This document shows positions 1-8,000 of a DNA stretch of 40,809 nt, one piece after another. A program made the translations under genes and the position numbers. The stretch is from a virus. Position 1 is the stretch's first letter. Each line of letters opens with the position of its first letter. Location of the stretch: the IMG/VR virus record IMGVR_UViG_3300025325_000064, positions 1-40,809 of that record. One strand, written 5' to 3'. The notes beneath the pieces were generated by a model. That model saw only the letters and a program-made list of their open reading frames with translations, had not been told where the DNA came from and did not search any database.

Positions 1-53
1 GGCCTACCGATCCTGACGAGATGCCAGAGATGAACGACGGACGAGTGTTCTAG
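1..53 (+). CDS. C-terminal end of a plus-strand gene entering from the left edge (partial)
   Basis: The frame ending in TAG at 51-53 is open back to the window edge and reads PTDPDEMPEMNDGRVF at its end, an ordinary acidic protein tail. Its stop and the stop of the convergent minus-strand gene share one CTAG (50-53), which is typical of two real genes meeting tail to tail. If the window is circular, the frame continues without interruption from 40743-40809. Product unknown. Confidence 0.4.
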   Translation, partial: PTDPDEMPEMNDGRVF

Positions 54-397
54 TCCTCCGGGTCCACGACTGGCGTACCCTTGTACCAGAGGACCATATA
101 GCCGTCACCCGTCGTCATTGAATCCGGCTCAGAGCGCGGCACGCCTTCCACAAGCACGTAGAGAGTCTTGTCTCCGTAGACGAGCACGACGACAGGAACA
201 GCCGAGATACCGAACGTGCCGCCTGTAAGGACAGTCGCATAGATTGAATCAGGTTGCGCGCCGGCCGGAGCCGGTTCGCTCACGACGTTCGGCGCGTCCC
301 CTAGGGGTTGCGGCGGCCTGACCGCTAGGCGCGTCGCGCACGAATACCAGACGCCTAGCCCAACAAGAATGACCGCCGCGATGATACCGCGCCTCAC
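50..397 (-). CDS. Small membrane-anchored protein of the lysis block
   Basis: The 115-residue product starts MRRG followed by a hydrophobic segment (about residues 4-20) and then a Pro/Ala-rich, probably periplasmic stretch and a globular tail. This is a signal-anchor layout. The Cys at about residue 20 follows WYS, a poor lipobox, so lipid attachment is doubtful. It overlaps the preceding gene by an ATGA and is the last gene of the leftward late operon. Its position after the endolysin suggests a lysis or envelope role such as a spanin component, but no family was recognised. Confidence 0.7.
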   Translation of the reverse strand: MRRGIIAAVILVGLGVWYSCATRLAVRPPQPLGDAPNVVSEPAPAGAQPDSIYATVLTGGTFGISAVPVVVLVYGDKTLYVLVEGVPRSEPDSMTTGDGYMVLWYKGTPVVDPED

Positions 398-624
398 GAC
401 TGCCCCTTCGTGACGAACGGGAGCGCGATCTCGCCCTTGATGATCTTCCCGAGGAAGCCGCCGCCGATCATCGCGTAGGACAGATTATCGTAGGATGCTG
501 CCCCGCCCTCGTCGAGTCCGGTAACGCCCTTGATAACCGGGCCGGCGACGAATAGCCCCAAGCCGAGTCCAGTCCTCCATCCCGACCCCGTAAAGAACGT
601 CCCAAGAAACTTGAGCGGATTCAT
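394..624 (-). CDS. Small hydrophobic protein, possible holin-like or lysis accessory
   Basis: The 76-residue product has two hydrophobic stretches (about residues 14-30 around GLGLGLFVAG, and about 50-62 around AMIGGGFLGK) and no charged N-terminal domain. An AGGAGG ribosome site lies 6 nt before the ATG. It sits between a tiny transmembrane gene and the terminal membrane protein in the lysis block. Size and hydrophobicity fit a holin or a virion-associated accessory protein; the sequence alone does not decide. Confidence 0.7.
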   Translation of the reverse strand: MNPLKFLGTFFTGSGWRTGLGLGLFVAGPVIKGVTGLDEGGAASYDNLSYAMIGGGFLGKIIKGEIALPFVTKGQS

Positions 625-633
625 TTGAGCCTC

Positions 634-747
634 CTATCTGACCGCGTTGAGCGCGACCATAAGTTTGTAGAGTGCGAATCCTGCGACCGCCACTATGATA
701 GCGAACAGCGTGGCGAAGATGATGCGATTGGGGCGAGACTCCACCAC
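634..747 (-). CDS. 37-residue single-span membrane protein (holin/antiholin candidate)
   Basis: A GTG start at 747 is preceded by AAAGGGGG with 5 nt spacing. The product begins VVESRPNR, then has one hydrophobic helix (about residues 9-24), ends KLMVALNAVR, and stops with TAG at 634-636. The next gene's AGGAGG begins at that stop, as expected of tightly packed phage genes. N-out charged segment, one span and basic tail resemble very small phage holins. The 120 nt between it and the endolysin (748-870) hold nothing convincing. Confidence 0.55.
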   Translation of the reverse strand: MVESRPNRIIFATLFAIIVAVAGFALYKLMVALNAVR

Positions 748-870
748 ATAGACCCCCTTTCTGTCGGACCGGCGCTCCGTGTCGCAAGATCGGCGGAAGC
801 CGAGGAGCGATGCTGCGGCGAGATGCCGAGCGGATCGCCCGGTAACGCAACGATCACGAGAGCGCCAGTC

Positions 871-1383
871 CTAGACCCTGAAAGTATCAAGGAACTCCGT
901 AGCGCGATTGAGCCAGCCCTGAGCGAAAACGGCTTGGCTATGGTCGTTAGAGATGATCTGCCCATAGAATCGAATCCGCTCCGCGCAGAAGCGCAGATAG
1001 ACGGCCTTCGAACCTAGCGCCAGAATCGCACCGATCGTTTTCGGTCCGATGATGCCGTCTTGGTCCGCGCCGACAGCGGCCTGTAGCATCTTGACGGCGC
1101 GCCCTGCTCCGTGATTCACGGCTGCATCAACTACGAGGCCGCGCAGCGTTCCGTCGATGATCCGATTGAGTTTCGGTGCGATTATGTATCGCTCTTCATA
1201 GATCGCCCGCGCCTCGCCTTCCGTGAGTGCCTTCAATTCGTCCACATTACAGGAGCGAGCGCGATGCGTTGAGAGAGTAGAGAGCGTGATGCCGAACTTG
1301 GTCGGGCCGCCACGGTCGGCGGGATGATCCGTGTAGCCCCCCTCGCGCTTCAAAATGTCGGTGATGATGTCCTGGTCCGTCAT
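871..1383 (-). CDS. Endolysin, GH108-type lysozyme with C-terminal peptidoglycan-binding domain
   Basis: The 170-residue protein opens with the GH108 signature REGGYTDHPADRGGPTKFGI; the Glu of EGGY (residue 14) is the expected catalytic acid. The second half, with DAAVNHG, QAAVGADQDGIIGPKT and a final RFYG/GWLNR segment, matches the family's C-terminal predicted peptidoglycan domain. Length is normal for the family. It has no signal peptide, so it should need a holin to reach the cell wall glycan it cuts. It overlaps the upstream glycosidase-like gene by 4 nt. Confidence 0.93.
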   Translation of the reverse strand: MTDQDIITDILKREGGYTDHPADRGGPTKFGITLSTLSTHRARSCNVDELKALTEGEARAIYEERYIIAPKLNRIIDGTLRGLVVDAAVNHGAGRAVKMLQAAVGADQDGIIGPKTIGAILALGSKAVYLRFCAERIRFYGQIISNDHSQAVFAQGWLNRATEFLDTFRV

Positions 1384-2228
1384 GCTCGATTGCTCCCTGG
1401 CACGATCTCCATACCGTTACCATACTGACCTATCAGGACGCGCTCTTTCAAGTCCGAACTAATCCCGAGAACAGCCCGCGCGCTTGCGAGTTCGATCGGA
1501 TTCTCGCACCAGGCGATCCCGAACGTAGGACTGTGGGCAAAATCAAATGAGGCTCTATACTTCGCGGCCGCGAAGGCGGACTCTAGCGAGATGCCGTTGA
1601 GCGCATGGTCTATCCTACCGACGCCAGAGTTTCCGATGATGATGGCTTCCGGCCACGCCTTTCGGATCGCCCATGAGAGAACAGGATTCGCGTCGGTGTA
1701 GAATGCCGCGATCTCGTGGGCCGTATCAGCCACTCCATCCCCGTTCGCGTCGATCCCGCCCCACGCTTCGATCTGCCTGATTCGGAATGGCGGTAGATAT
1801 GACGATAAATCATCGACGTAGACACCGCTTGCTCCGCCCGAGCGAATCCTCTCGACCGAGCGCTCCACTTGCCAGCGGATTGCCTCCGGCGTGAGTGAGT
1901 AATGGGAGGTCGTCGCGCGGCCGTCCGGCCCAGTATAGAAACTGACGCCATAGCCATTCAATTTCTTCCAAAGCGCGCGCGCCGGAAATGTTTCCTTCAC
2001 TTCCTTCGCGTACTCCCACTCTGGCTCTCGGTCAGGCGGGAAATTGATCTCGCCGGCATTGATATAGCCGAGGAGGATGGAGAACGGCAGTCGCCTCCGC
2101 ACATCGATCATCCTCTCTGGCGGGATGCTCGTGTTGTATACGATCACCGAGAACGCAGACAGCCTCGCCTCAAGGCTCTCGTCGATGTCGCGCTCTTGCA
2201 ACGTAAAATATGCGTATCGCTCACTCAT
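1380..2228 (-). CDS. Putative TIM-barrel glycoside hydrolase-like protein
   Basis: The 282-residue product has strands and acidic motifs of a TIM-barrel glycosidase-like fold: SILLGYINAGEI, ASGVYVDDLSSYLPP (Asp pair at a strand end) and AIIIGNSGV. A short Ca-binding-like loop GIDANGDGVADTAHE lies near the middle. I chose ATG at 2228, 9 nt after GGAG; an in-frame TTG at 2237 directly abuts the Shine-Dalgarno and is unlikely. It precedes and overlaps the endolysin, so it may attack cell wall, capsule or another glycan. Exact family and substrate are not established. Confidence 0.72.
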   Translation of the reverse strand: MSERYAYFTLQERDIDESLEARLSAFSVIVYNTSIPPERMIDVRRRLPFSILLGYINAGEINFPPDREPEWEYAKEVKETFPARALWKKLNGYGVSFYTGPDGRATTSHYSLTPEAIRWQVERSVERIRSGGASGVYVDDLSSYLPPFRIRQIEAWGGIDANGDGVADTAHEIAAFYTDANPVLSWAIRKAWPEAIIIGNSGVGRIDHALNGISLESAFAAAKYRASFDFAHSPTFGIAWCENPIELASARAVLGISSDLKERVLIGQYGNGMEIVPGSNRA

Positions 2229-2243
2229 CTCTACCAACTCCTT

Positions 2244-2321
2244 TCATAGCGGCATCTCCGCGTGCATCACTGTCACGTTGTCGTAGTAATCGACTATCGC
2301 GATAGTGATATTGGTAGACGA
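2244..2321 (-). other. 25-codon in-frame extension behind the TAG of the lipoprotein gene
   Basis: After the TAG at 2322-2324 the same frame stays open for 25 codons and ends with TGA at 2244-2246, directly followed by the AAAGGAG of the next gene. The extension contains NITIAIVDYYDNVTVMHAEM, which echoes the last residues before the stop (DVTITVSDPYENWTVTTANN). It is either an amber read-through tail or the stranded end of a gene cut by a nonsense change. Confidence 0.5.
2293..2306. repeat. 14-bp perfect palindrome ACTATCGCGATAGT
   Basis: The palindrome lies in the apparent 93-nt gap between the lipoprotein gene and the glycosidase-like gene, inside the in-frame extension. With no spacer it is a poor hairpin as RNA and has no T-run, so it is not a standard terminator. 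It may be a protein-binding site or simply coding sequence of the extension. Confidence 0.5.
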
Positions 2322-3098
2322 CTAGAACGCCCAGTTGTTGGCCGTCGTCACCGTCCAATTCTCATATGGGTCAGAGACCGTAATCGTCACGTCATATACC
2401 CGATCCCACAACGAGATTGGATAGGACCAGACGACCTCGCGCTGTCGGGCTGAAAACCAAGCAGCCATGATCTGTCCGGGACTCAGGTCGTAGGTTCTCA
2501 GAATGTCTCCGTTCTCCGCGTGGACCGCGAACGCAATCCACCGAACCTCGGTATCGTCAGACACATAAAGACGCATCCATCTATTAGATCGGACTGGATC
2601 GCCCATGTCTGGGCTGATCCGCTCTAAAGATTCGGTCGGCATGTCAACGTACGAATCCGTGATCCAAACCCGATTGCTACGCATGTCGAACCCCTCAAGC
2701 AGAATCCTACTCCTCGTCCCAGTGTACATGCCTTCGATTCGTACATCCCACGGCTCTGAGGCATAACCAGATGCTGATGTAGAGGCAAGTCTTATCCAGG
2801 GCTCGCGTGAGCCAACTTTGCTCTGTGTCACGATCCACCAACGCGCGGCGGCAATGCCTGGAATCTCCTCTACCACGGCACGGATACGATATGGACTTTC
2901 GATAGTAACCGTGGCTACTTGACTCATGGCAAGCGTCGGAACCGGACGCGCCAAAAGATAATCGCTCAGTCCAATTCCGCTATGTGGCGAGGCCACGTAC
3001 AGCGTCGAGTCCTCGCCGTAGATTGGGTCGATGTGCTTCGAGGTGTCGGGATCGGCAACGCAGCCGGCAAGTAATATGAGAAGCGGGACTATTCTCAT
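2322..3098 (-). CDS. Phage-encoded lipoprotein
   Basis: The N-terminus MRIVPLLILLAGC is a textbook lipoprotein signal with lipobox LAGC, so the mature 246-residue protein should be lipid-anchored outside the inner membrane. The remainder is rich in beta-strand-like segments with many Trp and Tyr and no recognised family. ATG at 3098 forms a TGATG junction with the preceding gene; an in-frame GTG lies 3 nt upstream. The gene ends in TAG with an open, related-looking frame behind it. Roles such as outer-membrane attachment, superinfection exclusion or lysis are possible. Confidence 0.75.
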   Translation of the reverse strand: MRIVPLLILLAGCVADPDTSKHIDPIYGEDSTLYVASPHSGIGLSDYLLARPVPTLAMSQVATVTIESPYRIRAVVEEIPGIAAARWWIVTQSKVGSREPWIRLASTSASGYASEPWDVRIEGMYTGTRSRILLEGFDMRSNRVWITDSYVDMPTESLERISPDMGDPVRSNRWMRLYVSDDTEVRWIAFAVHAENGDILRTYDLSPGQIMAAWFSARQREVVWSYPISLWDRVYDVTITVSDPYENWTVTTANNWAF

Positions 3099-3298
3099 CA
3101 CGTCGAATCCCGTGGTCCGTGTCCTCGCGCGGAGTCGGGCTTGTCGTGCCCGTGTCCATGTCTCGGCAAATCCGGTATGTCGATCAGACTATCCGGCAGC
3201 GCCGAGAAAATCAGCCGAGTAACCGTATCTCCGCAGCCCCACATCAACGCGGCCAGTAGAACGAATGTCGCCAGAAGTGCCGACCTTAGAATCCTCAT
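3098..3298 (-). CDS. Short membrane-anchored or lipoprotein-like protein, o-spanin candidate
   Basis: The 66-residue product has a basic start (MRILR), a hydrophobic segment to about residue 20 ending in LMWGC, and a polar tail with Pro, His and Gly (LPRHGHGHDKPDS). A Cys at the end of a signal-like helix plus a short Pro-containing tail recalls outer-membrane spanins, but MWGC is not a canonical lipobox. It overlaps both neighbours within a run of five small envelope genes. Confidence 0.6.
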   Translation of the reverse strand: MRILRSALLATFVLLAALMWGCGDTVTRLIFSALPDSLIDIPDLPRHGHGHDKPDSARGHGPRDST

Positions 3299-3657
3299 GT
3301 GCTGCCACCTCTCATCTTGTTGAACGTCTCAAGCACCTTGACTATGGCGAGCAGGATGCCAGTAATGGCCGTTCCAGCACTCACAAGCCCATCCATCGCC
3401 CCCCTGGCTTTGTCCTTGACAGCCTCGTAAGTGATAGACGTTGCTGGAAGGGCCGGGCCAGGAACTCCGAACTCTAGCGCATCGCCAGCCTTCGGCAAGC
3501 CAATGACTCCTCGCGCCGTCTCCGCCGCTCGGTCGAACCAGACATAGGCGCAGAGCATCCCGAACGGAACGAGGAACCACGGAGACTTCATTCCAGCGAG
3601 CCGTGACTGGACGGCTACGGAACGACGAGTCCTCCGTCTAATTTTGCTGCGTCTCAT
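3295..3657 (-). CDS. Small membrane protein, function unknown
   Basis: The 120-residue product begins with a very basic stretch (MRRSKIRRRTRRS), then a transmembrane segment around SPWFLVPFGMLCAYVWF (about 25-41), a polar middle, and a second hydrophobic helix around AGTAITGILLAIVKV (about 94-108). Its start overlaps the upstream stop as ATGA. Two spans and a place in the lysis block make a holin role possible, but the basic start is unusual for one. Confidence 0.65.
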   Translation of the reverse strand: MRRSKIRRRTRRSVAVQSRLAGMKSPWFLVPFGMLCAYVWFDRAAETARGVIGLPKAGDALEFGVPGPALPATSITYEAVKDKARGAMDGLVSAGTAITGILLAIVKVLETFNKMRGGST

Positions 3658-3839
3658 TTGAGGAACACCGCTCGGATCACTTCCGGTATTACGCCACTCC
3701 CTATCGCGCCACCGCAGACACCTGAAAGGAACGCGACCGTCACGATGCGCGTTGTTATGACCTGCTTGACCACGGCCAATTCAGTCTCCAGAGCATGCAC
3801 GCGCTCCATCAATTCATCATCTTTCTTCGTCGACGCCAT
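3654..3839 (-). CDS. Coiled-coil plus C-terminal membrane segment, XhlA-like arrangement
   Basis: The 61-residue product has a heptad-like N-terminal half (MERVHALETELAVVKQVI) and a hydrophobic C-terminal helix (VTVAFLSGVCGGAIGSGV). Small phage lysis accessory proteins of the XhlA type show this coiled-coil-then-membrane order. GGAGCAGCG precedes the ATG. It overlaps the upstream gene by 23 nt and the downstream gene by 4 nt. Function is inferred from layout only. Confidence 0.65.
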   Translation of the reverse strand: MASTKKDDELMERVHALETELAVVKQVITTRIVTVAFLSGVCGGAIGSGVIPEVIRAVFLK

Positions 3840-4074
3840 CGCTGCTCCGTTGGGCGCTGAGGGCTCGTAACTCTACCAAGATACTGTCCTGCCTGGCCGT
3901 AATCTTCTCGACTGCGTTGCGTCCGAACTTGCTGTATTCACTGATCGCAGTCTCCGCAGCGGTTGCGGCTGTTTTTGTCGATGTCTGTCGGCGTAGCACG
4001 GCTGTCGCGATGACTGATAGCGCCGATAGAATCACTAGCATCAAGATCGTGAGGCGTCCGTTGATCGGCTTCAT
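3817..4074 (-). CDS. N-terminal membrane anchor with coiled coil, i-spanin-like
   Basis: The product (about 85 residues) has one transmembrane helix near the start (LTILMLVILSALSVIATAVL) followed by a long hydrophilic, probably helical tail (SKFGRNAVEKITARQDSILV). Inner-membrane spanins have this topology, although most are longer. ATG at 4074 makes a TGATG junction with the preceding gene. A short lipoprotein-like gene downstream could be its partner. Confidence 0.62.
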   Translation of the reverse strand: MKPINGRLTILMLVILSALSVIATAVLRRQTSTKTAATAAETAISEYSKFGRNAVEKITARQDSILVELRALSAQRSSDGVDEER

Positions 4075-4640
4075 CACGCTATCTCAACGAAGTAATCATG
4101 CATGACGACGCTATGCGATGCGTCTGCCGCAGACCACTGCCACGTCACGACAAGATCCTTATTTGCGGTCGTATCCAGAGCAAAACCAGGCGTTGGCACA
4201 TTCACATAAACCTGTGCAATGGAAACTCCAGTTGCGCTACGACTCGTCGTGTAACCATGTGCCATAGCGGTTCCAGATGCTCCAGCCGTCCTAATTCCTA
4301 GCAACCCATCGACTCGCCATTGTCGATCAGTCTGCGAGATGGTAATCGTGACGGCGGGAAAGTCAAGAACGATGACGCCTGCGATGCCACCATATCTCAC
4401 TCTGGCCGTCCACGTTGCGGCCGTGATGCCTGTCGAGAACAGACCAGCGGCAGAAAAACGCGCATGGCTTCCGGCAACAAGGCTATCAGCGATGATGGTC
4501 GGAAACTTGTCGAAGGCTGTCTCTGTCGCAGTATTGGCGATTGCGGACGAGGCGGCAACCTGTCGATATATAACTCCGACTGCCCCATCGGCCTCTTCTT
4601 TTGCGATACGCGCCGACCTGATTCGTCTCTGAACAGCCAC
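4074..4640 (-). CDS. Virion structural protein, probable tail fibre or tip domain
   Basis: The 188-residue product contains a beta-sandwich-like stretch found in many phage tail or capsid accessory proteins: ATETAFDKFPTIIADSL, an AGSHARFSAAG strand, RVRYGGIAGVIVLD, then WRVDGLLGIRTAGASGT and a closing VVTWQWSAADASHSV. No signal peptide. GTG start with GGGGAG upstream. It lies between tail-tip genes and the lysis block, where fibre or receptor-binding genes often sit. The family is recognised by pattern only. Confidence 0.65.
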   Translation of the reverse strand: MAVQRRIRSARIAKEEADGAVGVIYRQVAASSAIANTATETAFDKFPTIIADSLVAGSHARFSAAGLFSTGITAATWTARVRYGGIAGVIVLDFPAVTITISQTDRQWRVDGLLGIRTAGASGTAMAHGYTTSRSATGVSIAQVYVNVPTPGFALDTTANKDLVVTWQWSAADASHSVVMHDYFVEIA

Positions 4641-4643
4641 TCT

Positions 4644-5027
4644 CTACGGCTCCCCTATCGTCACCGTGATCTTGCCGGTCGCGAACACCGGAATCTCTCC
4701 GGTAGTAACGGTGTTGGCTTCAGTGACTTGAACATCATCTAATGTAAGTTCGTCCTGCACGCTATCGATATCTGAAATCATGTTTTCGTGAGCCGTCTCT
4801 GGATCAGCATGGTCGGCTGATAGCGTAATCTTTCTCTTCGTGCCATCACTAGGATCGACCACTGTCGCGTCAACCGTGGCTATAGCAGTAAGACGCGCGA
4901 TTCTTTCCCATTCCGCCTTGAATCTCGTTGCCTCGTCTGGCGTCATCGACGCAGAAGCCTTCACTCGATAAGCTGTGGTCCCTCCGATCGAGTATTCCTT
5001 CATCGTCCAACTCTGTGCGAATGCCAT
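4644..5027 (-). CDS. Hypothetical tail-associated protein
   Basis: The 127-residue acidic product shows alternating polar/hydrophobic segments with a helical part (MTPDEATRFKAEWERIARL) and a strand-rich C-terminus ending FATGKITVTIGEP. GGAGG lies just before the ATG at 5027. It sits 9 nt behind the large tail protein and 3 nt before the fibre-like gene, so a virion role is likely. No family was recognised. Confidence 0.65.
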   Translation of the reverse strand: MAFAQSWTMKEYSIGGTTAYRVKASASMTPDEATRFKAEWERIARLTAIATVDATVVDPSDGTKRKITLSADHADPETAHENMISDIDSVQDELTLDDVQVTEANTVTTGEIPVFATGKITVTIGEP

Positions 5028-5036
5028 GTCAACCTC

Positions 5037-8000
5037 CTAGTCGTGTACCGCGCCTATCGCTTCGATAACGCTTCGCGCCCGCGCTATGTCGTGAGTGATC
5101 GCCCGGACTGTCACCGTCTCGACGTGCGGATCAGTCGGAACAAGGTCGGGACTGTAGACTTCCACGCGATCCCATAGGGATACGTAGGGCGCTAGCGCCG
5201 TATCGATGCTCCATATCCATCGCGGCTGCTTGTTCTGTGTGAGACGTGACTGTCCGATGTAGAGCGCCTTGCGCGCTAGCAGGTTGCCGCGCTGCGTGGA
5301 GAATACGCGCTTCCCGTACTTGCGGATCGCGTCGGCATCGAACGCCGTCACCTTCGCGTTGTCGTTAGCGACAACCTCTATGCCAGGAATCTTGATCGTG
5401 ATGCGGTCGCCCTCGTGCCAGGACGACTCATTATAGTTGATGTCATAGCCATCGTCCGGCGGCTCGCTGAATCGAATCAGGATGCCGCTCCGCCAGTCCT
5501 TGCCAGCGCCCAATTCTTGCCACTCGAACGACGAAACAAGCACGTCCTTTCCGTCACCGGCCGCAGCCGAAGTCGATCCCGCATAGGAGCGATCAACCTC
5601 AAGATCAATCTCGACCGGGCTTCCGGCGTAGACCGTAGAGGCTGGCGTCCAGTTAGAAGAGAGAGATAGAGTCAGGAATCCGGTTGATGCACCGCTTATG
5701 TTCGTGATAGTGCGCTCCGTACCGTCTGGAAGCCTGATGACCGAGTTCTTTGGAATCTGTAGTTCTCTTTGAAGGTCGCCACTCGCATCAAGTTCGTTAT
5801 GTGGACCACCGAGACTTTTCCCGCCGCCCGAGACGAACACGACCCCCGTGGCGACCCCGCCAGCGTAGGTATTAGAGAGCCAGCCCTTCAGCGTTCCGCC
5901 CTGTAAGTAGTACGAGAAGCGCGCTGTCCCGACGCGCCCGCCCTGTATGCACTTGAGCGAGACGAGTTTCTCCTTCGGGTCTGGCGCTTGAACCTCTAGC
6001 AATTCCGGCGATGCCTTGAGCGTGCTTTCGGAGGTCAGGTCTATATCGGCCGTGATGGTGCCGGACCGGAACGTGTACGGTGTGATCTCTACTTGATTCT
6101 CGACTTCCTCATAGCCGCGTCGCTTCGATAGGCGCGTTGACAGATCGGTTCCACCGCCGAACCGCACGATTCCAGCGCCAGTCTTGATCCGATCATCGAA
6201 CAGGAAGTTGCCGCGCCCATCATTATCGAAGCCCCATACGGCCGCTCCGGCGAATGCGAGGTCGCCCATCGCCTCTTCCAGCGTCTTGTCCTTGAAGTAG
6301 GCGAGTTCCGTGTTGTCCATCAAGTCGGAGTCGTACTTCCAGGCGATATACATTCCATCGTGGACATCCCCACGAATGTCGTCGCCGAACGGCCATGTAG
6401 GACTGCTAATCCCGTAGACCTTGTTCGCCGTGAGCGCCGCCAATTCGAGCGTCGCGCTCCAATGCTCGCCGTCCACGGGCGCGAATCCACGGTCTAAGAC
6501 CTGTGTTGCCGTCGTGTCGATCTTACCGTCCGAATCCTTGACCTCAAACTTCATCAAGCGCCCCGCCGAGTCGAGCGCGAATGCCTGTCTGGTCTGTCCA
6601 GGTACGGCAGTGAATGCGTGAGGGATTGACGCAATCGCCACGTCCATCGTGATACCGGAGTAGAGCGTATCCGCGAGGAAGCCCCTCATGTGGAACATGT
6701 CGGATAGGCCGACGTTGTTCCTTGAGAAGAACGTCGTTATCAGGGTCCGCTTTGTTGATCCTGTTCCTGCAAGCAACTTCATCCAAATCGGCGTCAGGTA
6801 CGAACCCACGTCTGTACCATCCCAGACTGAGATAATCGCGCCCATCGTGAACGATTCGATGAAAGATTGACTATCGCCAGTCTCGCTCCATCGTATGAAT
6901 CCATAGGCACCAACTGGACCAGTGGCCCAGGCCCCATCATTTCCGCACATGGAAATAGGTTGATCGCCGGCAGTGAGCGTTTGCAATGTCGAACCCGTTC
7001 CGTCCATTACGTTCCAGGTCTTGATCGTTGGGACTCCGTTCGTCGTGTTCAAATCGCAGTAAACGATAGCCCCACCAGTTGCCCAGGCCGTGATTCCAAG
7101 CGGATCGCCGACGTAGGCCGCAGCGCCCATCTGCCCGAGCGCGTATTTTACGTTGTGGCCGCCCTCGGCGGAAACGGTATTCGCGAACGCGATGGCCCAG
7201 TAACTCTTGTTCAGTGCGGCCGGAGTCCCGCGCTCGGAATCCGTAACGGCCTCATAGACTATCCCTATATCGTAAGGCTCCTGAGAGCCGCCCGATTGAT
7301 CGCGCAGTCGAAATCCGTTCGATCCCGGCTCGCCCGCCGGCGGCGCCGACTTGAGATACTGGCGGATTCCTCCGACTAGATAGGTTGTGCCGAGCCCTGA
7401 GCCAGTCGGCCACCCGAGTTTCTGCGGGAACGGAAGCGCGATATTTTCACCTTGAGCCGCATCGTCCACGGTGTTTCCGCCGAGACCAGTGGCGTCGCCC
7501 TTCCGCATCACGTGCGTACCTGGCCAAAGCGTGTTGACGACCTGAGAGCGGTCGAGGATTCCGCTCGCGCCGTTCCAACGGAATAGAGTCGCGCCGACTG
7601 ACCTAGCGGACCATGTGTTATTTGACAAGACGAGCGGATAATCCGACCATGCTAGCCCACAAATCTTCGGCTTTCCGGCTGTCGTCGTATCGAGAGCGTT
7701 ATACCAGAGACGGCGGATTCGCTGTCCTCCCGTAGCGTTGAAGAATCTAAGTGTTGATTCGAGAGTGATCGGATCGAACTCGTAGATGCTTGATCCGATC
7801 CCGAGGAAGAGACGACCTGCGCGCGCCGTGTCTCCCGTGAACACATTCCCGACCCCGACGACCTGCGGGTCGTAAACCATTGCCGATGGATAGTTGCCAG
7901 CCACGCCGCTACTGAGAGTAGACAGGTTGCGGTCTAGCCACGGATGCGCGAAGCCGCCGTTTTGCTTGATAAATGCCGCTGGCTTCCCGAAGTGAGAGAC

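Noticed and set aside
625-1017. 130-codon plus-strand frame in the lysis block
   Set aside because: Antisense to the endolysin end and the small transmembrane gene; no ribosome site, no domain.
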